DNA of 21,687 bases from Caryophanales bacterium UBA6448 (GCA_002439555.1 DJOC01000048.1:39006-60692), one strand, 5' to 3'. Shown: positions 1 through 7,199, counted from the first letter of the stretch. Numbers and translations: made by a program. Notes: generated by a model from the sequence alone, not told the origin.

Positions 1-1617
1 TTAAGGGGAAATATTTATGATAAAAATGGCATTTTACTCGTAGGTAATAAAAAAGTATATAATCTTGCATATCATTATAATGAAAATGAAGATACCTTTG
101 AAATACTTAAATTTATTCAAAATAATTTTAATATAAATGAAGATGATTTTTTTAAAAAAATAAATAATAGTTATAAATATGAAGATATAATTTTAAAAAA
201 TAATTTAACTGATGGGGAGGTTTCTTTAGTTTTAAATAGTGATGTCAAAGGACTTTTTATTAAAGAAAGTTTTGAAAGATACTACCCATATAATGATACT
301 TTAAAAAATATACTCGGTTCTGTTGGACCTATTCAAAAAGAAAACAAAAAATATTACTTAAAGAAAGGTTATAAGTTATATGAAAAAGTGGGTATTTCTG
401 GTTTAGAAAAAGAATATGAAGAATATTTAAAAGGTACAAATGCAAAATACAAAGTAAATAATGATAATAGTTTAACACTTATTTCAAATGGTAAAAAGGG
501 TAGCGACCTATATTTATCTATTGATATAAATTTAGTAAATGAAATAAATACAATTATTAAGGAGGAACTTGTTAAGGCCAAAAAACATCTTAATACACAG
601 TATTTAAATGATGCTTTTGTAATCGTTGGAAATCCTAAAACCTCAGAGATTTATTCTTTGAATGGACAAAGATATTTAAATGATGAAACTTTTACTGATA
701 TTAGTTTAAATAATATTAATAGTGCCTTTACAATGGGTTCTGTGGTAAAGGGAGCTACGATTAGTGTGGGGTATAAATATAATTTAATTGAAAAAGGTAA
801 AAAGATTTTAGATGGTTGTGTAAAACTTAAAAATAAAACTGAAAAATGCTCTTTTAAAGAACTTGGTTATTTAGATGATGTTAGCGCACTTAAAATGAGC
901 TCTAACTATTATCAATTTTTAATTGCTATTTCCCTTTTAGGGAAAAGGTATACACCGAATATGGATTTAAATGCAACAGAAAAAGAATTTAATATATATA
1001 GAGATATGCTTTCATCATATGGATTAGGCGTTATAACTGGTATTGATTTACCTAATGAAAAGCCAGGATTAAAGGGAAATATTATTAGTGATGACTTACT
1101 TTTAAATTTAGCAATAGGCCAGTATGATACTTATACACCAATTGAACTTTTTAATTATATTAATACATTAGCAATGAAAGGTAGTAGAATTAGTCCATCA
1201 CTTGTAAGCACAATAAAAAATAACGGCATTATAATTTATAAAAATAATCATGAAGTTGTGGACAATGTTCAAATTACAAATGATGATTTTAATCAAATTC
1301 ATAAGGGATTTTATGAAGTAATGAATAACGGTACAGGTTTAGGCTTTATGAATAGAAATCTTTCTCCCGCAGGTAAAACTGGTACAAGTGAATCTTTTAT
1401 TGATACAAATAATGATGGTAAAATAGATACTAAAACTTTAACTCTTACAATGGCGGGATTTTTTCCTTATGATGATCCAAAAGTGTCTTTGATTGTTGTT
1501 TGTCCCAATACCTCGCATAATAATGGTAAAAATAAAGACTATATTTATTATTTAACAAGTAAGATTTCTCGAAGAATTACTGGTATTTTTAATGAACAAA
1601 AAAATAGTTCCAATTAA
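1..1617 (+). CDS. Class B penicillin-binding protein (PBP2-type transpeptidase), 5'-truncated by window edge
   Basis: This is a DD-transpeptidase that cross-links peptidoglycan on the outer face of the membrane. The frame is open from base 1, giving 538 visible residues. The start codon and membrane anchor must lie upstream. The visible N terminus carries RGNIYDKNG, the element that normally follows the transmembrane segment in class B PBPs, and a later GxxGLEKxYExxLxG pedestal motif. The three catalytic motifs are present: S247-V-V-K250 (nucleophile Ser), S300-S-N302 and K459-T-G461 (followed by TSES). There is no C-terminal PASTA domain. An internal ATG at 388 lies after the conserved RGNIYD motif, so it is not the real start. 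The family assignment is firm. Whether it serves elongation (PbpA/MrdA) or division cannot be told here. The 3' end overlaps a minus-strand terminator. Confidence 0.95.
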   Translation, partial: LRGNIYDKNGILLVGNKKVYNLAYHYNENEDTFEILKFIQNNFNINEDDFFKKINNSYKYEDIILKNNLTDGEVSLVLNSDVKGLFIKESFERYYPYNDTLKNILGSVGPIQKENKKYYLKKGYKLYEKVGISGLEKEYEEYLKGTNAKYKVNNDNSLTLISNGKKGSDLYLSIDINLVNEINTIIKEELVKAKKHLNTQYLNDAFVIVGNPKTSEIYSLNGQRYLNDETFTDISLNNINSAFTMGSVVKGATISVGYKYNLIEKGKKILDGCVKLKNKTEKCSFKELGYLDDVSALKMSSNYYQFLIAISLLGKRYTPNMDLNATEKEFNIYRDMLSSYGLGVITGIDLPNEKPGLKGNIISDDLLLNLAIGQYDTYTPIELFNYINTLAMKGSRISPSLVSTIKNNGIIIYKNNHEVVDNVQITNDDFNQIHKGFYEVMNNGTGLGFMNRNLSPAGKTGTSESFIDTNNDGKIDTKTLTLTMAGFFPYDDPKVSLIVVCPNTSHNNGKNKDYIYYLTSKISRRITGIFNEQKNSSN

Positions 1618-1626
1618 GGAAACTAT
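1598..1626 (-). terminator. Rho-independent terminator of the minus-strand small-gene unit
   Basis: Read on the minus strand, ATAGTTTCC and GGAACTAT form a stem (one bulged T) around a TTAATT loop, followed by a run of seven T. It overlaps the last codons and stop of the plus-strand PBP gene and contains the TAG stop (1623-1625) of the small minus-strand ORF. That placement supports 1623-2081 as one transcript. Confidence 0.65.
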
Positions 1627-1828
1627 CTTGATTTATTTTGAGATTGTTCTAAATAAGCTGTATTAATTTCATGTAAGTTACCAGGAACATAGTTTTCAAG
1701 TAAATAACTATAGAAGGCAAGTCTTTTTTTATTTTTTTGATAATAATGTTTATCTCTATTATTTTCAGTGCATTCTTTAATCCAACTAATGTCGTGTTTT
1801 ACAATATCACTTAATATTTCAAAAACAT
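1623..1828 (-). pseudogene. Small minus-strand ORF, frame-disrupted right after its start
   Basis: An excellent Shine-Dalgarno (AAGGAG, plus-strand 1835-1840) sits six bases before an ATG at 1828-1826. That frame stops after five codons (MFLKY). The reading frame offset by one stays open for 72 codons down to TAG at 1623-1625 and reads like a soluble protein (…ILSDIVKHDISWIKEC… ending NKSR). Adding one T, or removing two, in the five-T run after the ATG would restore a single ORF of about 68 residues. The long frame is also in phase with the upstream gene, across its TAA. It may be a frameshifted gene, a slippage-dependent gene or a sequencing error. I recognise no family. Confidence 0.5.
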
Positions 1829-1841
1829 TAGTATCTCCTTT

Positions 1842-2081
1842 TTACCCTATATCATAACCCATATTTGATGTTATGGTTTCTATATATTCTGTACAATCAT
1901 TTTTAAAGATGGAATCATTAAAACTTCCCATACCACCGAAAGCTCTTAAAAATTTATCAATGTCATTTTCATCACGATATTTTGTGTAGGCTTTTTCCAT
2001 CCAGTCTACCCACCAACCATTTTCATATTCCTTTAACATATAAATAAGTTCGTTTAAATGCTCTAAAAAAATTTCTTTCAT
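1842..2081 (-). CDS. Small conserved hypothetical protein, DUF6966-like
   Basis: The 79-residue soluble protein has no signal peptide or membrane segment. The segment WWVDWMEKAY followed by FLRAFGGMGSFNDSIF resembles, from memory, the DUF6966 family, whose hallmark is a W-x-x-W-L/M start and a GGMGSxND motif. The function of that family is unknown to me. The start is well supported: AAGGGGG (plus-strand 2087-2093) lies five bases before the ATG, and a consensus promoter is found just upstream. It is transcribed against the flanking PBP and rpmG genes. Its TAA stop is followed directly by the ribosome-binding site of the next small ORF, so the two were probably co-expressed. Confidence 0.75.
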   Translation of the reverse strand: MKEIFLEHLNELIYMLKEYENGWWVDWMEKAYTKYRDENDIDKFLRAFGGMGSFNDSIFKNDCTEYIETITSNMGYDIG

Positions 2082-2103
2082 TTTATCCCCCTTAACTGGT
2101 ATA

Positions 2104-2132
2104 ATTATAACGCAAATATTGTAAAATGTAAA
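2104..2132 (-). promoter_or_regulatory. Sigma-A type promoter for the DUF6966-like gene
   Basis: On the minus strand, TTTACA (-35, plus coordinates 2127-2132) and TATAAT (-10, 2104-2109) are separated by exactly 17 bases. A TGGTATAAT extended -10 on the plus strand (2097-2105) overlaps the same -10, so this spot could fire in both directions. Confidence 0.7.
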
Positions 2133-2243
2133 GTTAATGTAAACGATAGATTAAATGTTGATATTTTTTTTAATAAAGGTGCAGTAAATCATTGATATTT
2201 TTAATTAAAATAGGGGATATTAGCAAATATCTTTCTAAAAAAC

Positions 2244-2273
2244 TTGAAAAGTAGGTAAGTAGTTTGCTATAAT
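2244..2273 (+). promoter_or_regulatory. Promoter of rpmG-efp
   Basis: TTGAAA (2244-2249), an 18-base spacer and TATAAT (2268-2273) with an upstream TGC extended -10 element. The predicted transcript starts near 2280, leaving a leader of about 24 bases that contains the strong AAAGGAGGG ribosome-binding site. Confidence 0.75.
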
Positions 2274-2303
2274 ATTAACGTACTTGAAAAAGGAGGGATA
2301 ACT

Positions 2304-2468
2304 ATGGCTAAAAATGAAAATAGAAAAGAAGTTACTATTAAATGTACTAATTGTGGTAGAGAACTTCGTCCAGTAAGTAAAAATAAGAAAAATAATCCTG
2401 AAAGATTAGAACTTAAAAGATACTGCGCAGCTTGTCATAAACATGTTGTAGCAAAAGAAAAGAAATAG
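2304..2468 (+). CDS. rpmG: 50S ribosomal protein L33
   Basis: This 54-residue component of the large ribosomal subunit was too short for a routine ORF cut-off but is unmistakable. The core KNNPERLELKRYC is the L33 signature, and two CxxC pairs (C14/C17 and C41/C44) make it the zinc-binding (C+) form. The N terminus is about five residues longer than the usual 49-50. The start is fixed by AAAGGAGGG at about 2289-2297. Its TAG stop is embedded in the Shine-Dalgarno of efp, ten bases before the efp ATG, so the two genes form one operon. Confidence 0.95.
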   Translation: MAKNENRKEVTIKCTNCGRELRPVSKNKKNNPERLELKRYCAACHKHVVAKEKK

Positions 2469-2478
2469 GAGGTAAATT

Positions 2479-3039
2479 ATGTTTATTAATATTAATGATA
2501 TTAAAAATGGTATGACAATTATTATGGATGGTAATTTATGTACTATTCAAGAATTCCAACATGTTAAACCAGGTAAAGGCCCTGCTTTTGTAAGAATTAA
2601 ACTTAAAAACTTAAGAACAGGTTCTACAGTTGAGGATACATATAATACTAATCTAAAGATTCAAAAAGCTCATATTGATAGAACTGAAGTAAGTTTCTTA
2701 TATGCTGCTGGTGATAATTATACATTTATGAATAATGAAACTTATGAACAAATTGAAGTTCCTACTAAAGTTTTAGGAGATAATGTTAAGTTTATTAAAG
2801 AAGGTTTGACTTTAACACTTGATATTTATGAAGGTGAAATTATTGGTGTAACACTTCCTGAAAAAGTTGAATATGAAGTTATTGAAACTGAACCCGCTGT
2901 TAAGGGAAATACCACTAATAATGCTAATAAAGATGCTAAAATTGAAACAGGTTATACTGTAAAAGTTCCTTTATTTATTAATCAAGGAGAAAAGATTTTA
3001 GTTTCTACTAAAGATGGAAAATATTCAGGAAGAGCGTAA
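2479..3039 (+). CDS. efp: Elongation factor P
   Basis: EF-P binds the ribosome between the P and E sites and relieves stalling at polyproline. The length of 186 residues is typical. It shows the N-terminal KOW-like domain with the acceptor loop K30-PGKGPAF (K33 at the tip, equivalent to the modified lysine of other EF-Ps), two OB-type domains, and the family C-terminal signature VKVPLFINQGEKI…STKDGKYSGRA. The enzyme modifying the loop lysine is not in this window. It is second in the rpmG-efp operon. The terminator that ends the operon is built into the stop codon: TAA lies in the hairpin loop. Confidence 0.97.
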   Translation: MFININDIKNGMTIIMDGNLCTIQEFQHVKPGKGPAFVRIKLKNLRTGSTVEDTYNTNLKIQKAHIDRTEVSFLYAAGDNYTFMNNETYEQIEVPTKVLGDNVKFIKEGLTLTLDIYEGEIIGVTLPEKVEYEVIETEPAVKGNTTNNANKDAKIETGYTVKVPLFINQGEKILVSTKDGKYSGRA

Positions 3040-3050
3040 TGCTCTTTTTT
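3030..3050 (+). terminator. Terminator of rpmG-efp overlapping the efp stop
   Basis: AAGAGC and GCTCTT form a perfect six-base-pair stem around GTAAT, followed by Ts to 3050. The efp stop codon (3037-3039) sits in the loop. The T-run runs directly into the palindrome upstream of pflB. Confidence 0.75.
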
Positions 3051-3066
3051 GTTGCAATTGCAACAA
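3049..3066 (+). promoter_or_regulatory. Rex-like operator upstream of pflB
   Basis: TTGTTGCAATTGCAACAA is a perfect 18-base palindrome 50 bases before the pflB start. The outer halves TTGTT…AACAA match the Gram-positive Rex (NADH/NAD+ sensor) operator, whose clostridial form is TTGTTAAnnnnTTAACAA; only the inner bases differ. Rex commonly represses pfl and other fermentation genes. The palindrome is seen; the regulator is inferred. Confidence 0.5.
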
Positions 3067-3088
3067 AGTAAATCTACAAATTTATGAT
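3058..3088 (+). promoter_or_regulatory. Possible pflB promoter overlapping the palindrome
   Basis: TTGCAA (3058-3063), inside the right half of the palindrome, and TATGAT (3083-3088) are spaced 19 bases, which is long but usable. If correct, a protein bound to the palindrome would block RNA polymerase at -35. Confidence 0.35.
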
Positions 3089-3115
3089 AATATTGTTTAT
3101 GCTAGGAGTGATAAG

Positions 3116-5338
3116 ATGAAATATTATGATGAATTTGTAAAAGGAAAATGGTGTAATACTGTTGATGTAGAAAATTTTATTGAACTTAATTATAAAGAAT
3201 ATTTGGGGGATGAAAAATTTCTATGTAAATCTACGACTAAAACAAATTTAATAATGGAAAAAGTAAATGATTTATTAAAAAAGGAACTAAAGAAAAAAGT
3301 TTTAGATATAGAAACTACAAAAGTAAGCGGTATTAATAATTTTGAACCTGGATATATTTGCAAAGAGGATGATGTTATCGTAGGAATTCAGACTGATAAG
3401 CCACTTAAAAGAATGATTAATCCTTATGGTGGAATAAGAATGGTTTATGGAGAGCTTAATTCTTACGGTTATAAACTAGATGAAAATATTGATAAGTATT
3501 TTAAAGAGTTTAGGAAGACTCATAATGATGGAGTTTTTGATGCTTATACTGATGAAATGAAACTTGCAAGACATGTTCATTTATTAACAGGATTACCTGA
3601 TAGTTATGGAAGAGGAAGAATTATCGGTGATTATCGACGCATTGCTTTATATGGAACAGATTTTTTAATTAAATGTAAAGAAGAAGATAAGAAAAATCTT
3701 TCACATAATATGAGTGATGATGTTATTAGACTTTCTGAAGAAATAAGTATGCAAATAAAAGCCTTAAAAGAACTTACTTTAATGGCAAAAAGTTATGGTT
3801 TTGATATTTCTGTTCCTGCACAAAATAGTAAAGAGGCAGTACAGTGGACTTATTTAGGTTATTTAGCGGCAGTTAAAGAGGATAATGGAGCTGCGATGAG
3901 TTTAGGTAGAGTTGATGCTTTTTTCGATATTTATTTTGAAAGGGATTTAAAAGAAAAAACAATTACTGAAAGTATGGTTCAAGAAATTATTGATAATTTT
4001 GTTATTAAATTAAGACTTGTAAGACATTTAAGAACACCAGAATATGATGAACTTTTTTCTGGTGATCCTACTTGGGTAACTTGCTCACTTGGTGGTATGA
4101 ATAATAAAAAGTCCCTTGTTACTAAGACAAGTTATCGTATTATTCATACACTTGAAAATTTGGGACCCGCTCCCGAACCTAATATAACTATTTTATATAG
4201 TAAAAATTTACCAATTAATTTTAAAAAATATTGTTCAAAAATATCTATTAAAACTGATTCAATTCAATATGAAAATGATGATTTAATGCGTAAAGTATTT
4301 GGAAATGACTATGGTATTGCATGCTGTGTTTCGGCAATGAGATTAGGTAAAGATATGCAATTTTTCGGAGCCAGATGTAACCTTGCTAAAGCACTTTTAT
4401 ATGCAATTAATGGGGGAATAGATGAAATAGAAAACGTTAAAGTTTTTGAAGGAATTCCTAAAAATAATGAAGAAATTTTAAATTATAAAACAGTTTTAAA
4501 AAGTTATTATTTAGTTTTATCTAAAGTTGCAAAACTTTATGCTAATACAATGAATGTAATTCACTATATGCACGATAAATATGCTTATGAAAGTGTAATG
4601 ATGGCTCTTCATGATACTGATGTAAATCATTTAATGGCATATGGTGTTGCGGGACTTTCGGTAGTTGTGGATAGTTTATCAGCAATAAAGCATGCCAAAG
4701 TAAAACCTATTCGTGATGAAAACGGTATTGCAGTTGATTTCATAATCGATGGTGATTTTCCAAAATTTGGAAATGATGATGATAGAGTTGATAAAATTGC
4801 TCAGGAAGTTTTAAATTACTTTTATAATGAACTAAAAAAAGTAAAATCATATAAGAATGCAAAACCAACAATGTCAATATTAACAATTACCTCGAATATT
4901 GTATATGGAAAAAATACAGGAAGTACACCAGATGGTAGAAAGAAAGGACAGCCTTTTGCACCAGGGGCTAATCCAATGCATGAAAGAGACAAAAGTGGTG
5001 CAATTGCTTCACTTAATTCAGTAGCAAAAATAGATTATCAAAAATATGCTCTTGATGGTGTTTCAAATACTTTTACTATTATTCCTGATAGTTTAGGAAA
5101 AAGTGCTGATGAAAGAGTTAATAATTTAGTAAATTTACTAGATGGCTATTTTATAAATGGAGGGCATCATTTAAATGTTAATGTTTTAAATAAGGAAACT
5201 TTAATTGATGCTATGGATAATCCTGAAAAATATCCACTTTTAACAATAAGAGTATCTGGTTATGCAGTACGATTTAATAGACTTACTAAAACTCAGCAAC
5301 TCGAGGTTATTTCAAGGACTTTCCATGAAAAAATGTAA
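3116..5338 (+). CDS. pflB: Pyruvate formate-lyase (formate C-acetyltransferase)
   Basis: This cytosolic glycyl-radical enzyme converts pyruvate and CoA to acetyl-CoA and formate under anaerobic conditions. It has 740 residues, against 760 in E. coli. The thiyl pair C403-C404 lies in the motif IACCVSAM, and the radical glycine is G715 in RVSGYAVRFN, 26 residues from the C terminus, as in the family. Other conserved blocks are GRGRIIGDYRR, PEPNIT and the late NGGHHLNVNV. The start was set at 3116 because AGGAG (3104-3108) precedes it by seven bases and the protein then begins with the family-like KGKWCNTVDVENFI; the open frame upstream runs into efp and is not coding. pflA overlaps its last 14 bases. 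Confidence 0.97.
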   Translation: MKYYDEFVKGKWCNTVDVENFIELNYKEYLGDEKFLCKSTTKTNLIMEKVNDLLKKELKKKVLDIETTKVSGINNFEPGYICKEDDVIVGIQTDKPLKRMINPYGGIRMVYGELNSYGYKLDENIDKYFKEFRKTHNDGVFDAYTDEMKLARHVHLLTGLPDSYGRGRIIGDYRRIALYGTDFLIKCKEEDKKNLSHNMSDDVIRLSEEISMQIKALKELTLMAKSYGFDISVPAQNSKEAVQWTYLGYLAAVKEDNGAAMSLGRVDAFFDIYFERDLKEKTITESMVQEIIDNFVIKLRLVRHLRTPEYDELFSGDPTWVTCSLGGMNNKKSLVTKTSYRIIHTLENLGPAPEPNITILYSKNLPINFKKYCSKISIKTDSIQYENDDLMRKVFGNDYGIACCVSAMRLGKDMQFFGARCNLAKALLYAINGGIDEIENVKVFEGIPKNNEEILNYKTVLKSYYLVLSKVAKLYANTMNVIHYMHDKYAYESVMMALHDTDVNHLMAYGVAGLSVVVDSLSAIKHAKVKPIRDENGIAVDFIIDGDFPKFGNDDDRVDKIAQEVLNYFYNELKKVKSYKNAKPTMSILTITSNIVYGKNTGSTPDGRKKGQPFAPGANPMHERDKSGAIASLNSVAKIDYQKYALDGVSNTFTIIPDSLGKSADERVNNLVNLLDGYFINGGHHLNVNVLNKETLIDAMDNPEKYPLLTIRVSGYAVRFNRLTKTQQLEVISRTFHEKM

Positions 5339-6038
5339 AATGTCAATAGCTAAAATAGAAAGTTTTTCTTGCGTTGATGGCCCAGGCATTAGAACAGTCG
5401 TATTTTTTAATAATTGTCCACTTAAGTGTAAATTTTGCCATAACCCAGAAATACAACATGAAATTAATAAAATAGACATAAATTATAGGAATTTAATTAA
5501 ACTTATATTAAATAATAAACCATATTATAAAAATAATGGTGGTGTAACTTTTTCAGGTGGAGAACCTCTTTTATCACAAAAAAGTATGTATAAACTTGTT
5601 AAAAAATTAAAAAAAGAGAATATTAACATAGCTTTAGATACATCAGGATATTCTACAAAGATTAATTTAAAATTACTTAAAATGTTTGACTATATACTTC
5701 TTGATATAAAGACAGTTTATCCAGATAAGTTTAACTATTTAACCGGAGGAAACATTGAGGTTGTAGATAATTTTATAAATAAACTTAATGAAATAAATAC
5801 TAAAGTAATTATTAGAGTGGTAATTATTCCTGGAATAAACGATACTAAAGAATATATGAATGACTTAAAAAAATATATTTCTAAGATAAAAAATGTAATT
5901 AAAATAGATTTTTTACCATTTCATACTTTAGGCTTTTCTAAGTATAAAGAATATAATATAGAAAATCCTTTTGAAAATATGAAAGCTATGGATGAGAATA
6001 AATGTAATAATCTATATAAATATTTTTTGAAAATGTAA
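5325..6038 (+). CDS. pflA: Pyruvate formate-lyase activating enzyme (radical SAM)
   Basis: PflA uses a [4Fe-4S] cluster and S-adenosylmethionine to install the glycyl radical on PflB. It has 237 residues. The cluster motif is C31-PLK-C35-KF-C38 (CxxxCxxC), preceded by SCVDGPGIRT. The SAM-binding GGVTFSGGEPL and the family C-terminal LPFHTLGFSKYKEY are intact. The chosen ATG at 5325 lies inside the end of pflB, six bases after AAGGA; the next in-frame ATG (5340) has no ribosome-binding site. The 14-base overlap implies translational coupling, keeping activator and substrate together. Substrate assignment rests on the neighbour and the family signature. Confidence 0.96.
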   Translation: MKKCKMSIAKIESFSCVDGPGIRTVVFFNNCPLKCKFCHNPEIQHEINKIDINYRNLIKLILNNKPYYKNNGGVTFSGGEPLLSQKSMYKLVKKLKKENINIALDTSGYSTKINLKLLKMFDYILLDIKTVYPDKFNYLTGGNIEVVDNFINKLNEINTKVIIRVVIIPGINDTKEYMNDLKKYISKIKNVIKIDFLPFHTLGFSKYKEYNIENPFENMKAMDENKCNNLYKYFLKM

Positions 6039-6147
6039 ATTTATTGTAAAGTATAACAATTTTTTTAAAAACTTTTAATTAATATATTGACTATATACAA
6101 ATTACTTGATAAACTTATATTGTGTTTGAGCAATTTATTACACACAG

Positions 6148-6178
6148 AAAGATTAGTACTTAAGTATTAATCTTTTTT
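6148..6178 (+). terminator. Terminator of the pflB-pflA operon
   Basis: AAAGATTAGTACTT and AAGTATTAATCTT form an almost continuous self-complementary stem (one G·T pair) followed by TTTTTT. It lies about 110 bases after pflA. The stretch 6039-6147 between them shows no gene. Confidence 0.8.
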
Positions 6179-6194
6179 GTTAGTTAAAAAACTA

Positions 6195-6223
6195 TTGATT
6201 AACAAATAAATGTTTGTTATAAT
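6195..6223 (+). promoter_or_regulatory. Promoter of the candidate small RNA
   Basis: TTGATT (6195-6200), a 17-base spacer and a perfect TATAAT (6218-6223). The predicted start is near 6230, just ahead of the structured segment and only about 50 bases after the pfl terminator. Confidence 0.7.
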
Positions 6224-6229
6224 TTAAAT

Positions 6230-6356
6230 GTATTAATTAAACCTCACAAGTGTTAATATGACATCTAAATATCGATAGCGTGTGTTTCTTAGGTGAGGAA
6301 GAATCACATATGATGCGGGAAGATTTACCTTAATATGGGTATATTTCCCGTTTTTT
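6230..6356 (+). ncRNA. Candidate structured RNA of unknown class (about 125 nt)
   Basis: Between a good promoter and an intrinsic terminator lies a segment without a coding frame. CCTCAC (near 6242) pairs with GTGAGG (near 6293) and can be extended inward by AAG/CTT, closing a domain of about 57 bases. A terminator hairpin follows (CGGGAA 6316-6321 with TTCCCG 6345-6350, inner TACC/GGTA, then six T). It ends about 116 bases before the ORF6N start, so it is either a stand-alone small RNA or an attenuator/riboswitch-type leader. I compared it from memory with the common Firmicutes riboswitches, the SRP RNA and T-boxes and found no match. Confidence 0.5.
6316..6356 (+). terminator. Intrinsic terminator of the candidate small RNA
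   Basis: The outer stem CGGGAA/TTCCCG, with an inner TACC/GGTA helix separated by small mismatches, is followed directly by TTTTTT. Confidence 0.75.
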
Positions 6357-6400
6357 ATTTGAAAGGATGATAGAGAAATTATGTAAAATTATAAATATAA

Positions 6401-6428
6401 CTTGAGACCAGAAATTTTCGACCTCAAG
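6401..6428 (+). repeat. Dyad related to the palindrome inside the ORF6N gene
   Basis: CTTGAG (6401-6406) and CTCAAG (6423-6428) form an imperfect dyad 45 bases before the ORF6N ATG. Its right half CGACCTCAAG (6419-6428) is identical to the right half of the 27-base palindrome at 6670-6696. This would suit an operator for an autoregulated DNA-binding protein; function is inferred. Confidence 0.5.
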
Positions 6429-6472
6429 ATGTTAATATCAAAATTATTTAAATGTATTTTATGGAGGTAAAA

Positions 6473-7135
6473 ATGAATGATTTAATTGAAAGTAAAATAA
6501 AAATAGAAGATTTAGTATATGAAGTTAGAGGCGTAGAAGTTATGCTTGATTCTGATTTAGCAATGCTTTATGAAGTTGAAACAAAAAGAATTAATGAGGC
6601 AGTAAAAAATAATTTAGATAAATTTCCAGAGAGAATTTCTTGGAAATTAACAAAAGACGAAGCAAATAACTTGAGGTCGCAAATTGCGACCTCAAGTGGG
6701 GGAAATAATTATGGAGGTAGAAGATATTTACCAAGAGTCTTTATAGAACAAGGAATTTATATGCTTGCTACAATATTGAAATCGAGTGTTGCAGCAAAAG
6801 TGTCAATTGCAATTATGGACACCTTTGTTAAAATGAGACATTATATTAATTACAATAAATATATGTTACCAAATAGAATGTTACTTCTCGAAGATAAAGT
6901 TGATAATAATACAAAAAGAATAAATCAATTATTTGATATGTTTGATCCTAAAGATATTGCAAAAGAATATTTATTTTTCGAAAATCAGTTGTTTAAATCA
7001 CATTATGTATTAGATAGGGAAAAATTATTTTCTTGTGGCTCATCGTTTTAAGATTTAGACTAAAAATGTTTTGCTATTAATTTGATGGAAGATAAAATAA
7101 TATTAAACGAATTATTGAACAAAATATTAAACTAA
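6473..7135 (+). pseudogene. Decayed ORF6N (KilA-N-like) domain gene
   Basis: The intact frame codes for 192 residues (6473-7051), starting eight bases behind GGAGG. Residues about 4-125 are a clear ORF6N domain (YEVRGVEVMLDSDLAMLYEVETKRINEAVKNN split over the DNA-binding fold, then LRSQIATSS, GGRRYLPRVFIEQGIYML, MDTFVKMR). After YLFFENQLF the sequence jumps to SHYVLDREKLFSCGSSF, which looks like the end of the longer C-terminal domain these proteins often carry. This implies an internal deletion. Reading on in frame past the TAA gives DLD, a second TAA, then KCFAINLMEDKIILNELLN to a stop at 7133-7135. That matches the usual GSSFKDLGKKCFAI tail with two Lys codons mutated to stop. ORF6N proteins are phage- and island-associated. 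Confidence 0.75.
6670..6696. repeat. Perfect 27-base palindrome within the ORF6N coding sequence
   Basis: CTTGAGGTCGCAA and TTGCGACCTCAAG are exact reverse complements around one central base, encoding the conserved LRSQIATSS segment. The codons AGG, TCG, GCG and ACC are rare in this A+T-rich window, so the sequence seems constrained as DNA rather than only as protein. A related dyad lies at 6401-6428. Confidence 0.85.
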
Positions 7136-7168
7136 TTCAAATAAAAATACTAAAAATTAAAAAACCTA

Positions 7169-7177
7169 TGGTATAAT
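7169..7177 (+). promoter_or_regulatory. Extended -10 promoter of murF
   Basis: TGGTATAAT (7169-7177) is an extended -10 without a clear -35. A start near 7184 would leave a leader of about 16 bases before the ATG at 7200. Confidence 0.65.
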
Positions 7178-7199
7178 TGTTGTGAAAGTGGGAAGTGTT

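Noticed and set aside
369..581. Open antisense frame of 70 codons opposite the PBP gene
   Set aside because: It lies wholly opposite conserved PBP sequence, has no ribosome-binding site and is a composition artefact.
3014..3115. Upstream extension of pflB (34 extra codons overlapping efp)
   Set aside because: It would run through the efp terminator and the palindrome; the ATG at 3116 has AGGAG at ideal spacing and fits the family N terminus.
5262..5324. Longer pflA start within pflB
   Set aside because: The extra residues are the pflB C terminus read in another frame; ATG 5325 has AAGGA and gives a normal PflA N terminus.
6230..6356. Known riboswitch classes (purine, preQ1, SAM, TPP, c-di-GMP, ZTP/pfl motif)
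   Set aside because: None of the signature loops is visible; closeness to the pfl genes is coincidental, as the pfl terminator lies before this element.
6367..6405. Twelve-codon ORF before the ORF6N gene
   Set aside because: The purine-rich stretch is directly adjacent to the ATG with no spacing, and nothing about the peptide supports translation.
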